NCBI GenBank assembly: GCA_009921985.1
Contig: RFWS01000025.1
Location: forward strand, 1-12,591
Length of the DNA stretch: 12,591 nt
Direction of reading: 5' to 3'
From: a bacterium
GTDB lineage: Bacteria > Verrucomicrobiota > Verrucomicrobiia > Methylacidiphilales > Verrucolacustridaceae
In this document: positions 6,761 to 12,591 of the stretch, one piece after another
Layout of the letters: each line of letters starts with the position of its first letter
Numbering within the stretch: the stretch's first letter is position 1
Made by a program: the position numbers and the translations under genes
Notes under the pieces: model-generated
What the model was told of the DNA's origin: nothing
The model's input: only the letters and a program-made list of their open reading frames with translations
The model's database searches: none

Positions 6761-9583
6761 TTAAAAATTAAAGGAGCTTTCAAGATAAAATTTGACTCCT
6801 CCTCGATTGTTCGGGTCCGCTGTCATCACGGGATAGCCGAATGAAAACTTCATCGGAACAAGGGTGATCAGCTGAATTCCCGCGCCCACCCCGATCTGAA
6901 AGCCGCCGTTGACAGCGTTAAAGGTTTGCGACGATCCGTTCACCATCATGCTTTGCGTGTTGTTGTAAATTTTGGGCTGAAAATCAAAAACATTCTGGTT
7001 CACGAAACCGCCATCACAAAATGTGAAAAGTCTCATGGTGTCCGTTAAAATGGGCGGCGGTGCAGATATTTCGATCTGGTAGATTCCGGAGGTGGATCCT
7101 CCAACGGGTTGCCCATCCTGCTTGGGCCCGACCGCGCCACTGTTGACGGTTCCGAAAATGGCCGGAGAGAATCCGCGCACCGAGCCACTGCCCCCTGCAA
7201 ACAATTGATCCCAAACCGGGACATACTCAGTGGAGCTAAAACCATCAACCAAGCCTACTTGGGCTTTGCCCATGAGGATCACGTCTTTTTCCTCCCAAAG
7301 CAGATGATGGGTTTTGAACTCGGCTCTTATTTTCCAAATGTTTTCACTGCCCAACAAAGGCCCCCCCGCTCCCTCGAGGCTCACTTCAAATGTTTGTCCT
7401 CGCCTTGGTAGATTGATGTTGTCCCGACCATCATAGGCAATCCTACCGCGCAGGGAGGATTTGAAAGTGTCCCCGGTCGACGCCTGAAAGTAAGGAGGAG
7501 CATCTTGCTCCAGATTCAAAATATTGAAGTATTCCGGGCGGTATTCGGCTCCGATGGACCACCGATTGAGGGGGAAATCATCACCGAGCTGACGACTGAT
7601 GCCAATGGCTGCACCGTAGTTTTGTTGGCTGTAGAACTCGCTTAAGTAAGACGCCCCGTTGTAATAGCCCGACGTGGATAGCCGCAGGGGCTTATCCAAG
7701 AACCATGGCTCAATGAAATCTAAACTTAGATTCTGAGAACGGAATCCGACGTTCGCACGGAACCTTGCTTTTTGTCCGGCTCCCTTCCAATTCCCCGGAT
7801 TGATGTCGCTTAGCACCTTCTCAAGGTCAAAGTTGGTTTGGGATGCGGTGATTCCCACCGTCAGCAATTCAGCAGAGGATACCCCGGCCTGGAAGGAGAT
7901 TTCGGCGGTGCGCTTTTCCTCCACCTTGACGATCAGCCTTTGCCGGTTGGGAATGTCGGTTTCTTCAGCGTAAGTTTCAACTTTTTCAAAATAGCCAAGC
8001 CCTTCGATTTTTTTCTTGCTGGATTTCTCCCGGACGGTGTCAAACACCTCCCCGGGGGCAAGGTCGATTTCCCTTCGGATGACCTTGTCCTTTGTCATGT
8101 TGTTGCCCTGGATTTCTATTTTATCGACGTAAAATTTCTCACCTTCTTTGATTCCGAAATTCACGTCAATCATGCCTGTTTCGACGTTCGGCTGAAGCCG
8201 AGCCTCGATACGGGCCTCCCGAAACCCCCGTCGGCCATACTTGTCCTGCAGGGTTTCGATCGAGGCCTGCAAACCGTTAACGGAGTAAATCTCGCCGGAC
8301 TGCAGCCCGTCCGCCTTGATCATCTTGACTTCCACCGGATCAAAAATGTCCTTGAATTTGGATTTGTTCTGGAGTTCGTTTTGCAGGTCGTCCGAGGAAA
8401 AGAACGTGTTGCCATCCACCGTGAGAACGCCGACACGATATTGTCTTCCTTCCTCGATCCGATAGGTGACGATGAGGTCTTCCGCGGGAATGTCATCGGG
8501 ATCAAAATCTTCGGGGCGGATCTGATCCCGTTTGGCTTCGTCGGCCTGTGCTTGTTCATTTCTCACGTTTCTTGGCAGGTCGACGGAACCAGTGACATTG
8601 ACGTCGATATACCCCTTGTTGAGATAAAAGTTTTTTAACCGGGCAATATCATCCTTCATGGCCAATTCCTCATAGCGGTCCGTTTTACTGAAGATCTGCC
8701 ACCAAGCCCGGGGTTTTAATTTCACCACCTTGGTGAGTTCTTCGGAGGTGGCCGCCTGATTTCCAATGAAACGGATTTTGCTGATGAAACCACGGATGCC
8801 CTCATCGATTTCAAACGTCACCTTCGCCTCCCCCCCTTGAACCGCTGTGGTCACCGGGGTGATTCGCACGTCCTTGAATCCCTTGTCCCGGTAGAAATCT
8901 TCCATGGCAACCGCATCCCGGCGGAGTCGTTCCTCGCTCAAAGTATCCCCCGCTTTCGTGACCGTTTCCTTCTTTTTAAAGGCATTCACCAGGGATTGGC
9001 TTCCTTTTTCGTCGCTGGCCGTCAGGGCCTTGAGTTTCAGATCCAAAAGATCTTCCTTGTCGACGGACAGTTGATCATCAAAGCCGCCATCCGCCCGCTT
9101 CCTTTTCACCTCGACATCCGAAACCCGAACTTTTGGGTCCACCAACACGGAAAGACGGACACCCCGCTCGCCATCCTCGGAACGCATCTCCGAGGTAACA
9201 ATCTGGACGTTGCCGTAATCTCCGGTCGCATAAAGGCTTTCAATGTCCCCGTCGACGGTCTGCTGGGAGTAAATTCCCCCCTTGGTGCTCCGCATGTTTT
9301 GGCGGATCTTATCCTCATTGATCGGCACGTCCTCACGCCGCGAGGAATATTCAATTTCCAGGATTTTTATCTGCCCCGTTGAAATCGTCCGATCCGAGGC
9401 GGAGGGCGAGGGAACGTAGGTTCGGGCCCTTGTTTGACTTGGTTGAGTGGAAGTCTCCGTTTCCTTTTGCTGGGCAAGCAGTTCAGTTCGGGGAAGACCA
9501 CCCAAAGACATAAGAAAAAGCAGCCAAAAAGACCCTAAGGAGGTTCTTTTGAGCACACCCGTTGTATTGCCCGATTTTTTCAC
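6761..9583 (-). CDS. bamA: Outer membrane protein assembly factor BamA
   Basis: BamA is the Omp85-type core of the machine that folds and inserts beta-barrel proteins into the outer membrane. This 940-residue protein has a signal peptide (hydrophobic 15-30, likely cut after about residue 38) and a Ser/Thr/Gln/Pro-rich linker (about 40-68). Five POTRA domains follow at about 70-150, 151-262, 263-379, 380-481 and 482-557. The 16-strand barrel is about 560-940, with the conserved VRGF (802-805) of loop 6 and a C-terminal aromatic beta-signal (ESSFNF). It is longer than E. coli BamA (about 810). Part of the excess is an acidic, Gln-rich insert at about 338-369 in POTRA3. The start is GTG (9583); a second in-frame GTG nine codons on is equally plausible, and neither has a Shine-Dalgarno. 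It is followed by ompH and lpxD and preceded by a 95-nt gap after rplI. Confidence 0.96.
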   Translation of the reverse strand: MKKSGNTTGVLKRTSLGSFWLLFLMSLGGLPRTELLAQQKETETSTQPSQTRARTYVPSPSASDRTISTGQIKILEIEYSSRREDVPINEDKIRQNMRSTKGGIYSQQTVDGDIESLYATGDYGNVQIVTSEMRSEDGERGVRLSVLVDPKVRVSDVEVKRKRADGGFDDQLSVDKEDLLDLKLKALTASDEKGSQSLVNAFKKKETVTKAGDTLSEERLRRDAVAMEDFYRDKGFKDVRITPVTTAVQGGEAKVTFEIDEGIRGFISKIRFIGNQAATSEELTKVVKLKPRAWWQIFSKTDRYEELAMKDDIARLKNFYLNKGYIDVNVTGSVDLPRNVRNEQAQADEAKRDQIRPEDFDPDDIPAEDLIVTYRIEEGRQYRVGVLTVDGNTFFSSDDLQNELQNKSKFKDIFDPVEVKMIKADGLQSGEIYSVNGLQASIETLQDKYGRRGFREARIEARLQPNVETGMIDVNFGIKEGEKFYVDKIEIQGNNMTKDKVIRREIDLAPGEVFDTVREKSSKKKIEGLGYFEKVETYAEETDIPNRQRLIVKVEEKRTAEISFQAGVSSAELLTVGITASQTNFDLEKVLSDINPGNWKGAGQKARFRANVGFRSQNLSLDFIEPWFLDKPLRLSTSGYYNGASYLSEFYSQQNYGAAIGISRQLGDDFPLNRWSIGAEYRPEYFNILNLEQDAPPYFQASTGDTFKSSLRGRIAYDGRDNINLPRRGQTFEVSLEGAGGPLLGSENIWKIRAEFKTHHLLWEEKDVILMGKAQVGLVDGFSSTEYVPVWDQLFAGGSGSVRGFSPAIFGTVNSGAVGPKQDGQPVGGSTSGIYQIEISAPPPILTDTMRLFTFCDGGFVNQNVFDFQPKIYNNTQSMMVNGSSQTFNAVNGGFQIGVGAGIQLITLVPMKFSFGYPVMTADPNNRGGVKFYLESSFNF

Positions 9584-9678
9584 GGTAAAGTGCGTAAATA
9601 GCTGCCAATAAGCGTTTGTCGATAGTTGCTTGAACTATTTATTACTTATTGATATTTAATAACTTACCGAGATCAAGA
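9584..9678 (-). other. AT-rich gap between rplI and bamA
   Basis: This is the only gap of size inside the eight-gene run. It is clearly more AT-rich than the genes around it, and on the minus strand holds TTATTA and TAATAA as 6-nt inverted arms 12 nt apart. It is the best place for a separate bamA promoter, but no hexamer pair at normal spacing stands out: TTGATC right after the rplI stop lacks a good partner. No terminator with a stem and T-tract is seen, so readthrough from rplI is likely. Confidence 0.4.
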
Positions 9679-10224
9679 TCAGGCTTTTTTCTCTTTTGCT
9701 GATTTTTCTTCTTCGGAATCAGCTTTGCGACCTTTACGGACCTTGGTCGTTTTCTCAAATCCCTCTTCGCTCTTACCCGAAATCTTGATCTTAAGGGTGC
9801 TTTTGACGGCATAGCCCAAATGAACCACCACCTCATGATCACCGACTTGGTTAAGGCTCTTGGACAGATCAATGTCCCTCTTTTCGACCGTAAAACCTTT
9901 TTCGGCCAGAGCGGCCGCAATTTCCCCAGTCGTGATGGAGCCAAATAGCTTGGAAGCTCCGTCTTCCGCCTGCTTCAGTTCAAAATTTAGCACGACCCTC
10001 GCCAAGCGGTTGGCTTTTTCCTCCGCCTCAGCGGTTTCGGCTGCCTCCCGTTCCGCCCGCCGTTTCTTTAAGGCCTCCAGTTGGCGCTTGCTGGCGGCAC
10101 TGACCGGCGCCGCCAGCCCGTTGGGGAAAAGGAAATTCCGGGCGTATCCGGGACGGACTTTGACAAGATCGGCTTCGGCGCCCAATCCGCGGACCGGGCC
10201 TTTAAGGATGACTTCAAGATTCAT
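9679..10224 (-). CDS. rplI: Large ribosomal subunit protein bL9
   Basis: L9 binds 23S rRNA at the base of the L1 stalk of the 50S subunit and affects reading-frame maintenance. The 181-residue protein has the L9 N-terminal signature at residues 13-38 (GLG...VRPGYARNFLFP.G). A charged connecting helix follows (about 45-75), then the C-terminal RNA-binding domain (about 78-150, with LFGSITTGEIA and VVVHLGYAV). Residues 151-181 are an extra Lys/Glu-rich tail beyond the usual ~150-residue length. The start ATG at 10224 is well supported by AGGAG seven bases upstream. It follows ssb by 21 nt. In many bacteria rpsR sits between ssb (or priB) and rplI; here it is missing. Confidence 0.97.
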   Translation of the reverse strand: MNLEVILKGPVRGLGAEADLVKVRPGYARNFLFPNGLAAPVSAASKRQLEALKKRRAEREAAETAEAEEKANRLARVVLNFELKQAEDGASKLFGSITTGEIAAALAEKGFTVEKRDIDLSKSLNQVGDHEVVVHLGYAVKSTLKIKISGKSEEGFEKTTKVRKGRKADSEEEKSAKEKKA

Positions 10225-10231
10225 GGTTGTG

Positions 10232-10236
10232 CTCCT
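10232..10236 (-). promoter_or_regulatory. Shine-Dalgarno site of rplI
   Basis: AGGAG on the minus strand, seven bases before the rplI ATG. It is one of only two clear, well-spaced Shine-Dalgarno sites in the window. Confidence 0.8.
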
Positions 10237-10245
10237 GGCTGGGGG

Positions 10246-10692
10246 TTAAAAAGGAACGTCGTCATCGGCCGGATCAGCCGCCGGCGCTTTCGGAGGGGCG
10301 GATTCACCGCCTCTTTCCCGGGACGCTCCACCTTCGGCTCGCGGACCGCGGCCTCCGCCGCCACCCCGCGATAAAAACTGCACCCGATCGGCCCGCACCC
10401 GCAACCGGCTCTTCTTTTCCCCCTCTGGCCCCTCCCATTGATCGAGTTGGAGGCGGCCCTCGACGAAAACCGGGGCGCCTTTGGACAGATAGTCGCGGCA
10501 GGTCTCGGCCTGCCGCCCCCAAACCACCACATCCACGTAGCAAACCTCCTCCTTCTCGGTTCCATCCTGGGCGCGGTAGGTCATGTTGATGGCCATGGCC
10601 AAATCCCCCACGGCCGTGCCTTTGGGAGTGTGGCGAACCTCCGGATCCCGGGTCAGGTTCCCCATCAGAAAGACTTTGTTGAGGCTGGCCAT
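10246..10692 (-). CDS. ssb: Single-stranded DNA-binding protein
   Basis: SSB coats single-stranded DNA during replication, repair and recombination and recruits partner proteins through its C-terminal tip. The 148-residue protein starts ASLNKVFLMGNLTRDPEVR, with the OB fold covering about 1-109 (EVCYVDVVVWGRQAE, GAPVFVEGRLQ). A Gly/Arg/Pro/Ala-rich flexible linker (109-141) leads to the acidic tip DDDVPF (143-148), a conservative variant of the usual DDDIPF. The start ATG at 10692 is 12 nt after the rpsF stop, and the stop is 21 nt before rplI. Location in a rpsF-ssb-rplI run is widespread and fits the main housekeeping SSB rather than a phage or plasmid copy. No Shine-Dalgarno is evident. 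Confidence 0.97.
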   Translation of the reverse strand: MASLNKVFLMGNLTRDPEVRHTPKGTAVGDLAMAINMTYRAQDGTEKEEVCYVDVVVWGRQAETCRDYLSKGAPVFVEGRLQLDQWEGPEGEKKSRLRVRADRVQFLSRGGGGGRGPRAEGGASRERGGESAPPKAPAADPADDDVPF

Positions 10693-10704
10693 GGGACGCT
10701 CGCG

Positions 10705-11031
10705 TCAAACCACCGCAGCGGCTTTCGACGATCCTTGTTTGGCCTCTTCCCCGGCCGCCACGAGAAGATGGCGATAGACCGGCGCACAGAGTTCCAGCTT
10801 GCCGCGCAGTTTGGGAATTTCCGACGGCGGCAGTTCACAAGTGAAGTTGACATAAAAGCCGGATTCCAGCGGCCCGGCCACGTATTCAAATTTCTTCCGT
10901 TCCATCTTTTGCGTGCGCACCACCCGCCCGCCGACGGATTTCACTTCGGTTTCCACGATGGCCAACGTTTCCGGCAGAGACTCCTCCTTGCCGGCTAGGT
11001 CTAAAATCACCAACAGGTCGTATGTTTTCAT
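10705..11031 (-). CDS. rpsF: Small ribosomal subunit protein bS6
   Basis: S6 binds the central domain of 16S rRNA together with S18 in the 30S platform. The 108-residue protein begins MKTYDLLVILDL and shows the S6 ferredoxin-like fold elements: VKSVGGRVVRTQKMERKKFEY, then GFYVNFTCELPPSEIPKL and APVYRHLLV. A short Ala/Lys tail ends it. The reading frame stays open 18 codons further upstream (to 11085), but those codons lie inside pth and do not resemble S6. The ATG at 11031 matches the S6 N-terminus and overlaps the pth stop as ATGA, so it is preferred. GGAGG sits only one base before this ATG, too close to act as a normal Shine-Dalgarno. The S18 gene (rpsR), its assembly partner, is not in the window. 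Confidence 0.95.
   Translation of the reverse strand: MKTYDLLVILDLAGKEESLPETLAIVETEVKSVGGRVVRTQKMERKKFEYVAGPLESGFYVNFTCELPPSEIPKLRGKLELCAPVYRHLLVAAGEEAKQGSSKAAAVV
11028..11031 (-). promoter_or_regulatory. pth-rpsF ATGA stop/start overlap
   Basis: The pth stop TGA (11030-11028) and the rpsF start ATG (11031-11029) share ATGA, which suggests that S6 synthesis is coupled to translation of pth by terminating ribosomes. Confidence 0.85.
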
Positions 11032-11600
11032 GCCTCCACTTTCCGGTTGCCCAAGGGCAGCGCGGCCTCCCAGCCGTCCCGCCACCAGGTTTCCACCGCT
11101 TCCGCGGCCGCCGCCACCATCCGTGCGACCACCGGCCGCTCTTCAGGGGCAAACTTTTCCAAAACGTGATCCGCTGCCTCCCGCTCAACCGCCGGGCGAC
11201 CCACTCCCCCCCGCAGTCGGGCGAACCCCCGGACTCCGAGATGTGCCTCGATCGATTCGAGACCCCGGTGCCCGCCGCTTGATCCTTCCGCCCGGAGGCG
11301 AAGACGCCCGAGGGGCAGATCGATGTCGTCCACAATCACCATAAAATTTTTCAGAGGAATTTTCCACCAGTCCATCACCACCCGGATGGCTTCGCCCGAG
11401 GCGTTCATCATCGTGGTCGGCTTGAGCAGAATCCGGTTTCCGGGCAACCGGGCTTCCCATGCCTCGGCTTGGCAGCTTTTTTTCCAGGAGATGCCCTGCC
11501 CGGCGGCCATCCGATCGACCACCTCGAAACCGAAATTGTGGCGGGTTCCCCGATAGGCGGAACCCTCGTTTCCCAATCCGGCGACGAGGCAGGTCTCCAT
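11028..11600 (-). CDS. pth: Peptidyl-tRNA hydrolase
   Basis: Pth frees tRNA from peptidyl-tRNA that drops off the ribosome. The 190-residue protein has the family motifs: LVAGLGNEGSAYRGTRHNFGF with Asn11 and catalytic His21, KPTTMMNASGEA with Asn66, and VDDIDLPLGRLRLR with Asp92. In the GSSGGHRGL motif, Arg112 stands where E. coli Pth has Asn114. Length agrees with the family. The start ATG at 11600 lies 15 nt after the rplY stop; the stop overlaps rpsF. The rplY(ctc)-pth pair is common in bacteria and both serve translation. The other active-site residues are intact, so the protein is probably functional. Confidence 0.96.
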   Translation of the reverse strand: METCLVAGLGNEGSAYRGTRHNFGFEVVDRMAAGQGISWKKSCQAEAWEARLPGNRILLKPTTMMNASGEAIRVVMDWWKIPLKNFMVIVDDIDLPLGRLRLRAEGSSGGHRGLESIEAHLGVRGFARLRGGVGRPAVEREAADHVLEKFAPEERPVVARMVAAAAEAVETWWRDGWEAALPLGNRKVEA

Positions 11601-11615
11601 GAAAACTGCCGCCGC

Positions 11616-12386
11616 TTACTTCTTGGCCGGTTCCTTCTTGGCTCCCTCCTTGGCTTCCGCCTTCGCGGGTTCCTTGGCATCCTTCTTGGGCTCGGACTTG
11701 CCGGCCTCCTTTTCCTTTTTCTCCCCAGCCGCTTCGCCTTCCTCGCCATCCTTCTTTTCCCGGATGACTTCGGGCTCGGTGACGGCGGCGGTACCGGCAG
11801 CCGGTTCCTCCTCCACTGTCGGCAGCAACACCATGAACACAGGCAACTCCTTTGCGTTCAGCACAGTCACACCCGCGGGTAACTTGACCTCGCTGACATG
11901 AATGGACTGACCAACCTCAAGCGCGGAAACATCCACATCGATGCGATCCGGAAGATCCTTCGGCAGACATTCCACCCGGAGAGTACGGAGCGCGTGATCA
12001 AGAATCCCGCCCCCGGTACGGACCCCCACCGCCTCCCCGATTTCATGAACCGGGACTTCAACACGGAGCTTCTTGTTTTCCTCCACTTGGTGAAAATCCA
12101 CGTGCTGAATCGTGTCCTTTAATGGGTCGTGCTGGACTTCCCGAATCAGGGCCATTCTTTTTGTGACCGCTCCCCCAGCACCCTCCACGGACAAATCCAC
12201 AAGCACGCTCTCCGACGAGGCACCGTGCAGGGTTTCCGCCAGTTCCCGGCCATTGAGTTCCAAAGCTTCAGCCTTGCCACTTCCATAGAGAACCGCCGGT
12301 ACACGGCCGTTGGCACGGATGCGGTGAGGCCGACGCCCCCCGATCTCCGACCGCAGTTTCGCTTTGATGCCTAACCTTTTAGCCAC
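11616..12386 (-). CDS. rplY: Large ribosomal subunit protein bL25, CTC/TL5 type
   Basis: L25 binds 5S rRNA in the 50S subunit. This is the long CTC (TL5) form of 256 residues. The N-terminal 5S-binding domain is about 4-98, with GRVPAVLYG, ALIREVQHDPLKD and QHVDFHQV. The second beta domain (about 100-188) has VPVHEIGEAVGVRTGG, CLPKDLPDRIDVDVS and LPAGVTVL. Residues 191-256 are a Glu/Lys/Ala/Pro-rich tail with no fold. The start is GTG at 12386, supported by GGAGG five bases upstream; an ATG at 12388 is in another frame. It is the first gene of the run, with a strong promoter about 30-60 nt upstream. Confidence 0.95.
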   Translation of the reverse strand: MAKRLGIKAKLRSEIGGRRPHRIRANGRVPAVLYGSGKAEALELNGRELAETLHGASSESVLVDLSVEGAGGAVTKRMALIREVQHDPLKDTIQHVDFHQVEENKKLRVEVPVHEIGEAVGVRTGGGILDHALRTLRVECLPKDLPDRIDVDVSALEVGQSIHVSEVKLPAGVTVLNAKELPVFMVLLPTVEEEPAAGTAAVTEPEVIREKKDGEEGEAAGEKKEKEAGKSEPKKDAKEPAKAEAKEGAKKEPAKK

Positions 12387-12391
12387 ATGAA

Positions 12392-12396
12392 CCTCC
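12392..12396 (-). promoter_or_regulatory. Shine-Dalgarno site of rplY
   Basis: GGAGG on the minus strand, five bases before the GTG start. It decides in favour of the GTG over the overlapping out-of-frame ATG, which would be only three bases away. Confidence 0.75.
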
Positions 12397-12415
12397 GGAG
12401 TAAGATGAGCTGAAA

Positions 12416-12444
12416 ATTAAACCATCCCAAACCTCAGGGGTCAA
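12416..12444 (-). promoter_or_regulatory. Sigma-70-type promoter of the rplY-pth-rpsF-ssb-rplI run
   Basis: On the minus strand TTGACC (12444-12439) and TTTAAT (12421-12416) each match the -35 and -10 consensus at 5 of 6 bases with the ideal 17-nt spacing. Transcription would begin near 12409, giving a leader of only about 23 nt, too short for a folded ribosomal-protein autoregulatory element. Confidence 0.7.
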
Positions 12445-12509
12445 CGAATTTCCCGTTCAAAACTTCGATTTTTTCCATGAAAGAAGCCTTGCAAATCAGA
12501 AATTTGGAC

Positions 12510-12547
12510 AAAAAAAGAACCCTTGGAGGTTTTGCCTCCAAGGGTTC
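12510..12547 (-). terminator. Rho-independent terminator of an unseen gene to the right
   Basis: A perfect 13-bp stem (12517-12529 with 12535-12547, core AACCCTTGGAGG) encloses a 5-nt loop. On the minus strand the stem is followed directly by seven T residues (12516-12510). The T-tract is on the minus-strand side only, so it ends leftward transcription arriving from beyond the right edge and insulates the rplY promoter. Confidence 0.9.
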
Positions 12548-12591
12548 ATACGGGAGTGGGAGTTCGCCACGCTCTCTTCCCCATCGACTGG
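12548..12591. other. Right-edge sequence of unknown nature
   Basis: These 44 nt lie just upstream (minus strand) of the terminator and should be the 3' end of a leftward gene. One minus frame ends KRAWRTPTPV at a TGA (about 12551-12549), which could be a protein C-terminus. The piece is too short to tell a coding region from an RNA gene. I recognise no tRNA T-arm, 5S rRNA or tmRNA end. Confidence 0.2.

Noticed and set aside
6748..6783. TTG-started extension of OmpH
   Set aside because: It overlaps the end of bamA and puts 12 residues in front of a well-formed signal peptide; the ATG at 6747 is better.
7838..8638. 266-codon plus-strand open frame inside bamA
   Set aside because: Antisense to continuous POTRA-encoding sequence; no independent coding support.
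11032..11085. 18-codon N-terminal extension of S6
   Set aside because: It lies inside pth and is unlike any S6 N-terminus; the ATG in the ATGA overlap fits.
12548..12591. Possible tRNA, 5S rRNA or tmRNA end at the right edge
   Set aside because: GTGG-CGAACTC-CCAC loosely resembles a T-arm, but the stem is only 4 bp, the loop lacks TTCRA, and no acceptor end is seen.

Overview
The window is a GC-rich stretch of core chromosome from a diderm (LPS-making) bacterium. The gene set suggests a member of the PVC group, most likely Verrucomicrobiota. The pointers are a long CTC-type L25, a BamA-OmpH-LpxD cluster joined to a ribosomal-protein operon, a DUF4912 + GH57 pair, histone-H1-like lysine-rich protein tails, and few clear Shine-Dalgarno sites. 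The phylum call is an inference from gene content; no marker tree was possible.

Layout from left to right. (1) Positions 1-2165, minus strand: hisF followed by trpE, transcribed leftward and overlapping by ATGA. trpE runs off the left edge, lacking only its last few tens of codons. hisF carries a frameshift with about 40 nt missing, which removes the segment expected to hold its second catalytic aspartate. (2) Positions 2166-2284: divergent intergenic region. (3) Positions 2285-5079, plus strand: a DUF4912 protein and a GH57/DUF1957 putative 1,4-alpha-glucan branching enzyme, probably a small alpha-glucan (glycogen) unit. (4) Positions 5083-12386, minus strand, transcribed leftward from a promoter near 12440: rplY(ctc)-pth-rpsF-ssb-rplI-bamA-ompH-lpxD. 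This run puts translation genes (L25, peptidyl-tRNA hydrolase, S6, L9), SSB and outer-membrane biogenesis (BamA, OmpH/Skp chaperone, LpxD for lipid A) on one strand with mostly short gaps. Only the 95 nt before bamA could hold an internal promoter. (5) Positions 12387-12591: leader and promoter of rplY, then a strong rho-independent terminator (minus strand) closing an unseen gene to the right.

There are no mobile elements, CRISPR arrays or RNA genes that I can support, and no convincing new multi-gene system. The points most worth checking are the lesion in hisF (real pseudogene or assembly/sequencing error), the poorly characterised DUF4912-GH57 pair, the absence of rpsR from the rpsF-ssb-rplI run, the unusual BamA (insert in POTRA3), and lysine-rich tails on five unrelated proteins.
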